From NCBI RefSeq assembly GCF_001613045.1, contig NZ_BDBP01000071.1:1-56741 (forward strand): a stretch of DNA of 56,741 nucleotides. Direction: 5' to 3'. Positions 41,988-50,480 of this stretch are shown here, in pieces (within the stretch, counting starts at the first letter, position 1; each line of letters begins with the position of its first letter). Under the pieces are notes generated by a model that worked only from the letters and a program-made list of their open reading frames with translations, did not search any database and was not told the DNA's origin. The position numbers and the translations under genes are program-made. This DNA comes from Nocardia lijiangensis NBRC 108240 (GTDB taxonomy: Bacteria > Actinomycetota > Actinomycetes > Mycobacteriales > Mycobacteriaceae).

Positions 41988-43125
41988 CGGACTCGATCTG
42001 CGAGCCGGGGCCCATCGTCATGAGCACGCCGTGGTCACCGGGCCGGACCCGGCCCTCCTCGAGCAGCCGTTGATAGGAGAACAGGAACGAGCCGCTGGAG
42101 AGGTTGCCGAAATCGCGCATGACACTGGAGGTGTGCCGTAGGTCGTGGGAGGTCAGACCGAGGTTGATCTTCACCGCGTCGATGACCTTCTTGCCGCCGG
42201 AGTGCACGGTCCAGTGCGCGATGTCCTTGCGCCGCAATCCGGTACCGCGCAGCAGCTTGTCGATCACGATCTCGGCGTGCGCGCCGACCTCGTAGGGCAC
42301 TTCCTTGTCCAGGTAGAAGCTGAACTTCCCGGCGTCCTCGTCCCAGTCGTAGCGCATCGCACCGACCGCGTGCCGAATCATGTAGCTGCTGGTCGTCAAC
42401 AGTGCGGGCGTCGGAGACGAGCTGACACTTCCGGCCGCCCCGGTGTCGCCGCTCGCTTGTACCGCCAACGCGGCGGCGCCGTCGCCGAAGAGGCTGTTGA
42501 CGACCGCCGTACGCATCGTGCCGTCGAACACGTAAGCCGCCGAACACGCCTCCGAGCAGACCAGCAGGGCCAGCTCGTCCGGATGCGTTGCCGACCAATT
42601 CGTCACGGCGGCAAGACCATTGAGGCCCGCGTTGCAGCCCATGCCGACGACGTCGAGCCGGGCCGTGTCCGGGTCCAGCCCCAGCTCGTTGATCAACAGC
42701 GCGCTGAATCCCGGTGTCAGGAAGCCGGTGGTGGTGACGGCCACCAGATAACGCACGTCGCGGAGGTCGCGGCCGATGCCCGCCAGGCACTGGCGCACGG
42801 CGGCCGCCCCGGTCCGCACGCCTTGCGTTCGGTGCTTGGCCAGCAGTTCACCCTGGGTCTCGACTCGGAATTCGCCTTCGCGATCGCGGGGCGGCAAGGT
42901 CAGGTACCGCGTCTCGATGCCGCCGTTGAGGAAGACGCCACGAATCTTGGCGTCGGTGATATTCAGCAGGTCGAGCAGTTCGCGTTGACTGTAGCGGTGG
43001 GGCGGGTTGGCGGTGGCTACGCCGAGCAGCCGGGGCAGCGCGGGCTGCGTGGGCCGCGTGGACCTGGGTTCAGGCCGTAGGTCTTCGTCGGGTCTATCGA
43101 TGTCGATGGTTCTCGAGGCGGTCAT
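41971..43125 (-). CDS. dpgA: Type III polyketide synthase DpgA
   Basis: 384 residues, chalcone-synthase fold. The catalytic triad is Cys164 in GMGCNAGLNGL, His308 in TVHSGGKKVIDA, and Asn341 in FGNLSSGS. DpgA condenses four malonyl-CoA to the precursor of 3,5-dihydroxyphenylacetyl-CoA. The GMGCNAGLNGL motif and adjacent dpgBCD separate it from alkylresorcinol synthases. Ribosome binding site AAGGA is eight bases before the ATG. It is the first gene of an eight-gene minus-strand unit and diverges from a MarR gene 510 bases away. Confidence 0.93.
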   Translation of the reverse strand: MTASRTIDIDRPDEDLRPEPRSTRPTQPALPRLLGVATANPPHRYSQRELLDLLNITDAKIRGVFLNGGIETRYLTLPPRDREGEFRVETQGELLAKHRTQGVRTGAAAVRQCLAGIGRDLRDVRYLVAVTTTGFLTPGFSALLINELGLDPDTARLDVVGMGCNAGLNGLAAVTNWSATHPDELALLVCSEACSAAYVFDGTMRTAVVNSLFGDGAAALAVQASGDTGAAGSVSSSPTPALLTTSSYMIRHAVGAMRYDWDEDAGKFSFYLDKEVPYEVGAHAEIVIDKLLRGTGLRRKDIAHWTVHSGGKKVIDAVKINLGLTSHDLRHTSSVMRDFGNLSSGSFLFSYQRLLEEGRVRPGDHGVLMTMGPGSQIESALLQF

Positions 43126-43635
43126 GCGCTCATTCCTTAGGTCGATCCCTATGTGGTAATCCGGCGGACTTTTCGGACGCGAGCGACCGCGCGCGTTGAA
43201 ATACGGCCTGCCGTCGAGCGGCAGGGCCGACCGGAATTATCGGTGAGCACCCTGATAAAGCAATTACACAGCAGTATTAATTTTGATCACGACTCGTCGA
43301 ATACCCCCCGTATTATTTTGGTAATCGATGCGTACACGCAAATCTCACGGTAGCGAATTCGTTGCGACCCCCGCCGGTTCGACCCCGCCTCCCGTCTCGA
43401 TTCAGAACAGTACACCAGCGCGATCTACGGCGACAACCCCAAAACCAGGGGGTCCACGCCTGGGCAAGACCGTCTCAGCAGTCAAAGATGTTGGACTGCA
43501 ATAGATTTGATCGGTAGCGGTGGCGGCTGGAGATGGTACGTACACGTATGAATTTGGCGGAAATCGGTCGGATAAATAGCGGGCAAACGACCGGACCGCC
43601 CATGTCGAGTGTCCAGATCGTGGTCTAATCGGCGG
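43126..43635. promoter_or_regulatory. dpgA/marR divergent intergenic region
   Basis: No gene is supported over 510 bases; the short frames seen here lack ribosome binding sites and coding character. The part 43255-43335 is A+T-rich for this genome and holds the palindrome AATAC-CCCCC-GTATT at 43300-43314. This is the likely promoter and operator region of the dpg operon. Confidence 0.55.
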
Positions 43636-44091
43636 ATGGAATCTCTGACCTCGCGGCTGGTGCCCCATGTGTTCGCAGACACACCTGGACACCTGATCCG
43701 ATTGCTCTACCAACGGCACAACGCCATCTGGAACGCCACCGTCGGGGATTCGATCACACCCACTCAGTTCGCCATTCTCAATGTCGTCTACGCGGAAGGC
43801 CCCATGACCCAGCAGGAGGTCTCCGTACGAATCAGCGCGGACACCTCGACGATGGCGCAATCCGCCGGTGCGCTCGAGCGAAAGAACTTCATCAAGCGCG
43901 CCGTCAATCCCGCCGACAAACGCGAACGCCGCATCACCCTCACCCGCGCGGGCCGCCGCGAGTACGCCCAGCTCCTACCGAAAGCCGATGAAGTGCAACA
44001 ACTTCTGTTCTCCGTCCTGGCCCCCGATGGCCACGACGCCGCCCTCACCGTCCTGCGCACGCTGGCCGGACTCGGTTCCGCCCGGCCGTGA
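43636..44091 (+). CDS. MarR-family regulator divergent from the dpg operon
   Basis: 151 residues from ATG 43636. Typical MarR winged helix: PTQFAILNVVYAEGPMTQQEVSVRI, then STMAQSAGALERKNFIKRAVNPADKRERRI with the basic wing. Phenolic ligands are common for MarR proteins, so regulation of the dpg operon by its aromatic product or an intermediate is plausible. This is inferred from divergent position only. Confidence 0.83.
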   Translation: MESLTSRLVPHVFADTPGHLIRLLYQRHNAIWNATVGDSITPTQFAILNVVYAEGPMTQQEVSVRISADTSTMAQSAGALERKNFIKRAVNPADKRERRITLTRAGRREYAQLLPKADEVQQLLFSVLAPDGHDAALTVLRTLAGLGSARP

Positions 44092-44215
44092 AGGCCCGGC
44101 CGCCACGAGCGCCGACAGTGTCAGCGCGCTATCGGTGCGCTGTCAGCGGGAGCGGTCATTGTCTTTCTCGTCAGCCGGAAACACCGACTCCGGCGCCAAC
44201 ACGAGGAGAAACACC

Positions 44216-44464
44216 ATGTCGAACACCACGCTCTCGGGAATCGTCGACGCTCACCTGGATCGGGCAGGCTCTCGGGCCGAGCAGCGGATGACCGCGGCCG
44301 ACGCGGCGCGGTCGCAGGCCACCGCCCGGATCGAGGAGGCGCGCGGGTTCGTCCGCCCCGATAAGCAGGAGATCAGGCAGCTGCGGGCCGCGGCGATGGC
44401 GCAGGGAAAGCAGTTGCGCGACGACTTGCTCGCTCGCGGTGCGCAATTGAAGGCCGGTCGATAG
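44216..44464 (+). CDS. Small charged helical protein of 82 residues
   Basis: ATG 44216 follows GAGGAG. The product is almost entirely alpha-helical and rich in Ala, Arg, Glu and Gln (for example EQRMTAADAARSQATARIEEAR), with no signal peptide or membrane segment; a coiled coil is likely. It could belong to an operon with marR, which ends 124 bases upstream. I do not recognise the family. Confidence 0.6.
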   Translation: MSNTTLSGIVDAHLDRAGSRAEQRMTAADAARSQATARIEEARGFVRPDKQEIRQLRAAAMAQGKQLRDDLLARGAQLKAGR

Positions 44465-44534
44465 ACCGAGGTCGCCGGACCGGCGGGCGGCCGACTTCAA
44501 TCGGCCCCCGCCGAACGGTGGGTACAGAGCCCGA

Positions 44535-47219
44535 TCACGCGTCGATCGCCCGCCGGGCGTAGGCGCGCACGTCGGCGTCGGTGTCATCGATCGCGCGTTT
44601 CAGTGCCTCGCGCGCCGATTCGTCCTCGCGCCATCTGCTCAGCGAAAGCACCGCGGCCTTGCGGACATCCAAGTGCGGGTCGAGCAACGCCTCGGCGAGC
44701 GCCGGAATCGCCAGATCGGGTGCGGCACCCGCCAGGCCGCGCGCCGCGCCGACGCGCACCTGCCAGGCGGAATCACGCAGCGCCACAGACAGCTTCGGGC
44801 CATCGTCCGAACCGGCGCCGAGCGCGGCGAACGCGGTGAGCGCCGCCGCGCGGACCAACGGGTCGCGGTCGATGGACAGGACGCGGACGATCTCCGCGCC
44901 GCCCCCGCCGATGGCCGCCAGACCGTTGGCGACCGCGATCCGCACCTCCCGGTTCGGATCGCCCGCCAAGGTGGCGACCCCGGCGCGGTCGTCGAGCGAG
45001 ACCAGCGCACGCACCGCCTCGATGCGCACCCGGTGGTCCGTATCGGCAAGCGCCGCACCGAACTGCGGCGCGCTGCCCGCGCGCAGGGCGCGCAGCAGAT
45101 CGATGACGGTGGCGCGGACCAGCGGGTCGGCGGAGTCCAGGTGCTCGGGCAGTCCCGCCGCGCCGGGCAGCACTTCCACCAGTTCCCGCAGGCTTTCGGC
45201 GGCCGCGCGCCGCACCGACGCGGCCGTGTCGCCGAGCGCGGTCGCGAGCGCCGAGGCGAAACCGTCCGGCGTGTGCTCGGTGAGCACCGAGATCGCTGCG
45301 GCACGCACACCGGCGTCGGCATCCGCGAGGTAGTTCGAAAGGTCCTGCACCGTAGGCGAATCCAAGGCGAGCAGGGTGACCAGTCGCGGGGACGGGGGAG
45401 TGGCGGCCGCCGCGGCCTCGGTGACGACCACCGTGTCGCCCCGCTGCGGCGGACGACCGGACCGCAGCCGCGGCTGTTCGACCGCGACGATGGTGGGATC
45501 GGTCGACGGCACGTCGTCCAGTCCGGGTACGGGCACGAGATACGGTGCGACAGGGCGCTTGAGGAACTCCATCACCCCGTCCGCGTCCTTGCGCAGGTTC
45601 AGGTGATAGCGCCAGGCGTTGTCGTCGCGCTCGGGCAGGTCGGCGCGTTCGTGATAGAGGCCCCACCGGGATTCGGTGCGGGTCAGCGAGCTGCGCGCCG
45701 CCATTTCCGCGCAATCCCGGATGAAGGAGACCTCCACCGCGCGCATCAGCTCGTGCGGGGTGCGCGCGCCGATGCCCTCGACCTCCTCGCGCATGCGCTC
45801 GAACGTCTCCACCGCGATGGACAGCTTGGTGGCCGTCTTCGGCGGCGCCACATAGTCGTTCACGAAGCGGCGCAGCTTGTATTCGACCTGGGGTTGCGGC
45901 GGGCCGTCCGGCTGACGCAGCGGACGGTAGACGAGTTCGTGCGCGGCGGCCAGCTGGTCCTCGGGAAGCTCCTGCGGCGCAGCGAGATCGGCGAGGGTAG
46001 TGGCAGCGTGCGCGCCCGCGAGATCGCCGTAGACGAACGCGCCGATCATGTAGTTGTGCGGCACGCAGGCCAGATCGCCCGCGGCATAGAGGCCGGGCAC
46101 GGTGGTGCGCGCGTGTTCGTCGACCCACACACCGGAGGCGGAATGTCCGCTGCACAAACCGATCTCGGAGATGTGCATCTCGATATCGTGGGTGCGGTAG
46201 TCGTGGCCGCGGTTGGCATGGAAAGTGCCGCGGGTCGGGCGTTCGGTGGTGTGCAGGATGCCTTCGAGCGTGGACAGCGTCTCGTCGGGCAGGTGCGACA
46301 CCTTCAAATAGATAGGGCCGCGTGCGGATTCGATCTCGCGTTTGACCTCAGCCATCATCTGGCCCGACCAGTAGTCGGAGTCAACGAACCGCTCGCCCTC
46401 GGCGTTGACCTGGTAGCCGCCGAACGGGTTGGCGACGTATGCGCAGGCGGGGCCGTTGTAATCCTTGATGAGCGGGTTGATCTGGAAGCATTCGATGCCG
46501 GAGAGCTCCGCGCCCGCGTGGTAGGCCATCGCGTAGCCGTCGCCCGCGTTGGTCGGGTTCTCGTAGGTGCCGTAGAGGTAGCCGCTGGCAGGGAGCCCGA
46601 GACGACCGCAGGGCCCGGTCGCCAGGATCACCGCTTTCGCGCCGACGGCGACGAATTCGCCGGTGCGCGTGTGCAACGCGGCGGCGCCGACCGCGCGGCC
46701 GTTCTCGGTCAGCACCCGAACGGGCATGAGCCGGTTCTCGATCCGGATCTTCTCCCGCATGGTGCGCTGGCGCAGCACGCGATACAGCGCCTTCTTGACG
46801 TCCTTGCCCTCCGGCATCGGCAGCACGTACGACCCCGAGCGGTGCACCCGGCGCACCGCGTACTCGCCGTACTCGTCCTTCTCGAACTTCACGCCGTAGC
46901 GCTCCAGGCGCTGCACCATCGCGAAGCCGCGCGTCGCGGTCTGGTAGACGGTGCGCTGGTCGACGATTCCGTCGTTGGCCCTGGTGATTTCGGCGACGTA
47001 GTCCTCGGGCGTCGCCTTGCCGGGGATGACCGCGTTGTTCACGCCGTCCATGCCCATGGCCAGCGCGCCGGAGTGGCGCACGTGCGCCTTCTCCAGCAGC
47101 AGCACGTTCGCGCCGTGTTCGGCGGCGGTGAGCGCGGCCATGGTGCCCGCCGTGCCGCCGCCGATCACCAGCACGTCGCAGTCGAGCCGGATCCGATCGG
47201 ATAGCTCGGGAATGTTCAC
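44535..47219 (-). CDS. AprA-like FAD oxidoreductase with C-terminal HEAT repeats
   Basis: 894 residues. Residues 1-600 are a fumarate-reductase-type flavoprotein: FAD motif DVLVIGGGTAGTMAAL, then VRHSGALAMGMDGVNN, and HISEIGLCSGHSASGVW and VPGLYAAGDLA. These segments follow AprA, the alpha subunit of adenylylsulfate reductase, more than succinate dehydrogenase. Residues about 620-894 are a series of HEAT-like repeats (for example DPNREVRIAVANGLAAIG and DPHLDVRKAAVLSLSRW). The GTG start overlaps the ATPase stop (GTGA). Together with the AprB-like ferredoxin encoded upstream it should form a cytoplasmic oxidoreductase complex; the substrate is probably what the ABC transporter imports. Confidence 0.87.
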   Translation of the reverse strand: MNIPELSDRIRLDCDVLVIGGGTAGTMAALTAAEHGANVLLLEKAHVRHSGALAMGMDGVNNAVIPGKATPEDYVAEITRANDGIVDQRTVYQTATRGFAMVQRLERYGVKFEKDEYGEYAVRRVHRSGSYVLPMPEGKDVKKALYRVLRQRTMREKIRIENRLMPVRVLTENGRAVGAAALHTRTGEFVAVGAKAVILATGPCGRLGLPASGYLYGTYENPTNAGDGYAMAYHAGAELSGIECFQINPLIKDYNGPACAYVANPFGGYQVNAEGERFVDSDYWSGQMMAEVKREIESARGPIYLKVSHLPDETLSTLEGILHTTERPTRGTFHANRGHDYRTHDIEMHISEIGLCSGHSASGVWVDEHARTTVPGLYAAGDLACVPHNYMIGAFVYGDLAGAHAATTLADLAAPQELPEDQLAAAHELVYRPLRQPDGPPQPQVEYKLRRFVNDYVAPPKTATKLSIAVETFERMREEVEGIGARTPHELMRAVEVSFIRDCAEMAARSSLTRTESRWGLYHERADLPERDDNAWRYHLNLRKDADGVMEFLKRPVAPYLVPVPGLDDVPSTDPTIVAVEQPRLRSGRPPQRGDTVVVTEAAAAATPPSPRLVTLLALDSPTVQDLSNYLADADAGVRAAAISVLTEHTPDGFASALATALGDTAASVRRAAAESLRELVEVLPGAAGLPEHLDSADPLVRATVIDLLRALRAGSAPQFGAALADTDHRVRIEAVRALVSLDDRAGVATLAGDPNREVRIAVANGLAAIGGGGAEIVRVLSIDRDPLVRAAALTAFAALGAGSDDGPKLSVALRDSAWQVRVGAARGLAGAAPDLAIPALAEALLDPHLDVRKAAVLSLSRWREDESAREALKRAIDDTDADVRAYARRAIDA

Positions 47220-47980
47220 AATTTCTCCAGGATTTCGTCCCGCACCGCCTGCCGGTCCACCGGCCTGCGCGGCTCGGGCACTTCGACGACGGCTCGCAAC
47301 GGGGCGGAATGTTCGTCGTGCCTGCCGAGCACGGCGATGCGGTCACCGAGCAGCAGGGCCTCGTCGAGGTCGTGGGTGACGAAGACGATGGTGGTGGGAT
47401 GGGCGCGCCAGGTGTCGATCAGCAACCGCTGCATGGTGGCCCTGGTTTGAGTGTCCAGCGCGCCGAACGGCTCGTCCATCAGCACGGCCCGCGGCGCTCC
47501 GGCGAGGCTGCGCGCCAGCTGAACTCGCTGCCGCATGCCGCCGGACAGGTCGCGCGGGAGGTAGTCGGCGTAGCCGGTCAGGCCGACCTCGGCGACCCAG
47601 CGTTGCGCGAGGGCCTTGCGTTCGGTGCGCGGGGTGCCACGCAGGTGCAGCGCCAGTTCGATGTTCTGGCGGGCGGTGCGCCAGGGCAGCAGCGCGTCGT
47701 CCTGGAACACCAGCGCGCGATCGGCCGACGGTCCGGTGACCTTGGCGCCGTCGGCGCGCACGACTCCGGCGTCGGGACTGCGCAGACCGGCGATGGCGCG
47801 CAGCAGGGTCGACTTGCCGCAGCCGGATTTGCCGACCACGACGAGGATTTCGCCCGCGGCGATGTCCAGGTCGAGGCCGTCGATGACGGTGCGCGCGCCG
47901 TAGGCGATTCGCACGCCGTCCAGAGTCAGCCGCATGCCCGCGGTGACGGGCGCAGCGGGAGCCGTTGTGGTGGTGGTCAT
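47216..47980 (-). CDS. ABC transporter ATPase, SsuB/TauB type
   Basis: 254 residues. Walker A GKSGCGKST at 50-58, signature LSGGM at 145-149, Walker B ending MDEPFGALD near 168-176, H-loop VTHDLDEA. The DEPFGALD form and ALVFQDDALLPW are typical of nitrate/sulfonate/taurine importers. The ATG overlaps the permease stop (ATGA), and its own stop overlaps the flavoprotein start. Confidence 0.92.
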   Translation of the reverse strand: MTTTTTAPAAPVTAGMRLTLDGVRIAYGARTVIDGLDLDIAAGEILVVVGKSGCGKSTLLRAIAGLRSPDAGVVRADGAKVTGPSADRALVFQDDALLPWRTARQNIELALHLRGTPRTERKALAQRWVAEVGLTGYADYLPRDLSGGMRQRVQLARSLAGAPRAVLMDEPFGALDTQTRATMQRLLIDTWRAHPTTIVFVTHDLDEALLLGDRIAVLGRHDEHSAPLRAVVEVPEPRRPVDRQAVRDEILEKL

Positions 47981-48816
47981 TCCGCAACCTCCCTGGGCAG
48001 CCAGCGGGTGATCCGGCGACCGGCCAGCTCGACCAGGCCGGAGGTGGCGAAGCCGAGCACGCCGATGGTGATCATGCCGACGAAGACCGCCGGATAGTCG
48101 ACGATGGTGTAGGCCTGCCAGGTGCGGTAGCCGACGCCGAGCCGCCCGGAGATCATCTCCGCGGAGATGAGGCAGATCCAGGCCACGCCCATGCCGACCG
48201 AGAGCCCGCTGAACACACCGGGCAGGATGCCGGGAAACACCACGCGCACCAGCACATCTCGCCGCGAGGCGCCGAGCGTGCGCACGGCGTCCTCCCAGAT
48301 GGTCGGCAGCGCCCGCACCGCGTGCCTGGTGCTCACCAGAACCGGGAACAGCGACGCGGTGAAGGTGATGAAGACGATGCCGGACTCGTCGCTGGGGAAC
48401 AGCAGGATCGCGACCGGCACCAGCGCGATGGCGGGAATCGGGCGGACCAGTTCGGTGAGCGGGCCGAAGACGTCGGCCAGCAACCGGGAGCGGCCGAGCC
48501 CGATGCCCGCGAGCACGCCGGCCACCGCGGCCAGCCCGAAGCCGGTGACGATGCGGATCAGCGACTGGGCGATGTCCAGGTAATACTGGTCCTTGCCGAG
48601 ATGTTCGCCGAACACCGCCACGATCTCGGTCACCGTCGGCAGCGAGTCGAACCGGAGCCCGGCCCGCACGTCGTTGACGGTGAGCAGTTGCCAGAGGCCG
48701 ACGGCCGCGAGCACTGAGACGATCCGGATGGCCCGCGATCCCCACTCGGAAGTGGTTCGGCCCCTCGCGGTCTCCGCCTCGGCGACCGCTTCGTCGGCGA
48801 CGGCTACGGCGTTCAT
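47977..48816 (-). CDS. ABC transporter permease, SsuC/TauC type
   Basis: 279 residues, six membrane helices. The cytoplasmic coupling loop EDAVRTLGASRRDVLVRVVFPGILPGVFSGL is characteristic of sulfonate/taurine-type permeases. The ATG at 48816 overlaps the stop of the binding protein gene (ATGA). Frame extension upstream to 49092 lies inside that gene and is not used. Confidence 0.92.
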   Translation of the reverse strand: MNAVAVADEAVAEAETARGRTTSEWGSRAIRIVSVLAAVGLWQLLTVNDVRAGLRFDSLPTVTEIVAVFGEHLGKDQYYLDIAQSLIRIVTGFGLAAVAGVLAGIGLGRSRLLADVFGPLTELVRPIPAIALVPVAILLFPSDESGIVFITFTASLFPVLVSTRHAVRALPTIWEDAVRTLGASRRDVLVRVVFPGILPGVFSGLSVGMGVAWICLISAEMISGRLGVGYRTWQAYTIVDYPAVFVGMITIGVLGFATSGLVELAGRRITRWLPREVAE

Positions 48817-50240
48817 CCGCGGACTTCCGTGACCGCCTGGTCGTAGGAGACCGGCGTGGCGGCGGGGTGATTCTGCCGGTAACGCTGGGCGGCAGCCTGG
48901 GTGGTGAAGGGCAGGTACTTCGCGCCGTCGCGCAGCCACACCGCCTTGTCGGCGAACCAGCGCGTGCCGAGCTCGGCGTCGGGCACGTAGACCGCGCGGA
49001 TCGCCTTGCCCTGGGCCTTGGCGGCCTGCACGGCGCGCAGCAGGCAGGTGGGGTCGGCCGCGGGCTGCGGCCGGTCGGCGCCGTCCACCCACAGCTCACC
49101 GGCCAGCGCCGGGTCGGCGACCGCGCCACCGCAGACCGGGTCGGTGCCGGTGAGCGCGCTCGGGTTGGCGGTCGCGGCCAGCGCCCGGTCGTACTCGCCC
49201 TGCCCGGTCTCGGCGAAGGTCTTGCGCAGCGGCGCCTCGTCGACGAAGCCGTCCACGTGCAGTTCCGCGAAGTCGCCGATCGACTTCAGGTACGGCACAT
49301 CGCCTTTCAGCGCGGAGATCAAGCTCGGCTTGAGCGTGGTGTCGAAATGGGTGCCGCCGGGGCCGTTGTAGAGGTACACCACTTCCTGCGGCAGACCGGA
49401 GCCCTCCGCGACGATCCTGGCGGCCTCGAAGGGGCGCTCGTTGAGGAACTTCGTCGCGTCGAGCTGTGCGGCGAGGAAGGCTTGCAGCACCTCGGGGTGG
49501 TCGGCGGTGTAGGAGCGGCGCGCGACGACGCCGTGGAAGGTGGGCACGTTCAGTTCGGCGCCGTCGTAGAGCAGCTTGGCCTTGTTCTGGAAGACGAGCA
49601 GGCCGGGCCAGGCGACGAACTGGGACAGCGCGCCCACCTGGTGCGACTCCAGCGCGGTCGCGCCGACCTGCGGCTGCTGGTTGAGCACCTCGACGCCCTT
49701 GGCCGGGTCGATGCCCGCCCGCGACAGCGCCTGCACGAGCGTGCCGTGGCCCGCCGAGCCGACGCTGGCCGAGATCTTCTGGCCTGCCAGGTCCGTGATC
49801 CCGCTCGCGGTCGAATCATTGGGCACCACAACCATGTTCAGCGCGCCCTTGGGGTTGTACCCGGTGACCGACACCAGCGCGGTCTTGGCCCGCTCGTTGG
49901 CCTGCGTCCGGGATCCGTTGATCAGCAACGGATAATCGCCCATCGACCCGATATCGATCTTCTCCGCCACCATCTGCGCGGTGATCGGCGCGCCGGTGTC
50001 GTAGTCCTGCCACTCCACCTGATATTCGGCGCCGCCGTTCTCGGTGATCTGGCGCAGCCGCTGCTCCAGATAGCCCTGGGCGCGCAGCAGCGTGCCCGCG
50101 GTGACGGTGTTGATGGTCTTGGACTGGTATCCGACGACCACCTTGACGGTGCCCGCCGGGGCGTCGTTGGAGCTCTCCAGTGAGCAGCCCGCGGCGGCGA
50201 GTGCGGCGGCCAGCAGGACGGGGACGAGACGTGCTTTCAT
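48813..50240 (-). CDS. SsuA-like substrate-binding lipoprotein with NosL-like tail
   Basis: 475 residues. Lipoprotein signal with AAGC (Cys19). Residues about 30-350 are an NMT1/SsuA-type binding domain (VKVVVGYQSKTINTVTAGTLLRAQGYLE). From about 365 a further domain begins with DPVCGGAV and ends YLPFTTQAAAQRYRQNH then VSYDQAVTEV; this resembles NosL, a copper-binding accessory protein. The fusion is unusual. ATG at 50240 with GGAAG upstream, 12 bases after the ferredoxin stop. The ligand may be a sulfur compound, inferred from family. Confidence 0.85.
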   Translation of the reverse strand: MKARLVPVLLAAALAAAGCSLESSNDAPAGTVKVVVGYQSKTINTVTAGTLLRAQGYLEQRLRQITENGGAEYQVEWQDYDTGAPITAQMVAEKIDIGSMGDYPLLINGSRTQANERAKTALVSVTGYNPKGALNMVVVPNDSTASGITDLAGQKISASVGSAGHGTLVQALSRAGIDPAKGVEVLNQQPQVGATALESHQVGALSQFVAWPGLLVFQNKAKLLYDGAELNVPTFHGVVARRSYTADHPEVLQAFLAAQLDATKFLNERPFEAARIVAEGSGLPQEVVYLYNGPGGTHFDTTLKPSLISALKGDVPYLKSIGDFAELHVDGFVDEAPLRKTFAETGQGEYDRALAATANPSALTGTDPVCGGAVADPALAGELWVDGADRPQPAADPTCLLRAVQAAKAQGKAIRAVYVPDAELGTRWFADKAVWLRDGAKYLPFTTQAAAQRYRQNHPAATPVSYDQAVTEVRG

Positions 50241-50252
50241 GAGACTTCCAGA

Positions 50253-50480
50253 TCAGCGGAGCAGATAGGGCATGTTGACGGTGACCGCGCCGGTGGGGCA
50301 GCGGGCCGCGCACGGGCCGCAGTACCAGCACTCGTCCACGTGCATGAAGGCCTTCCCGTTCTCGGGATTGATGGCCAGGGAGTCGAGCGGACAGATCTCC
50401 ACGCACAGGGTGCAGCCCTGGATGCACAGCGATTCGTCGATCGTGACGGGGATGTCGGCGCGTTGATTCGCGAGTGCCAT
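50253..50480 (-). CDS. AprB-like ferredoxin with two [4Fe-4S] clusters
   Basis: 75 residues. Cysteines at 19, 23, 26 and 30 (CIQGCTLCVEICP) and at 51, 54, 57 and 61 (CWYCGPCAARCP) bind two [4Fe-4S] clusters. The first set has spacing C-x3-C-x2-C-x3-C. The ATG follows the gntR stop directly. It is the likely electron partner of the AprA-like flavoprotein at the end of the operon, as AprB is for AprA. Confidence 0.92.
   Translation of the reverse strand: MALANQRADIPVTIDESLCIQGCTLCVEICPLDSLAINPENGKAFMHVDECWYCGPCAARCPTGAVTVNMPYLLR

Noticed and set aside
43368..43398. tRNA-like GGTTCGACC sequence
   Set aside because: It looks like a T-loop but the flanking bases do not pair into a T-stem or acceptor stem, and no other tRNA arm is present.
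43153..43860. Short frames in the dpgA/marR gap, including a 152-codon minus-strand frame overlapping marR
   Set aside because: No ribosome binding sites or family features; the minus-strand frame is antisense to a clear MarR gene.
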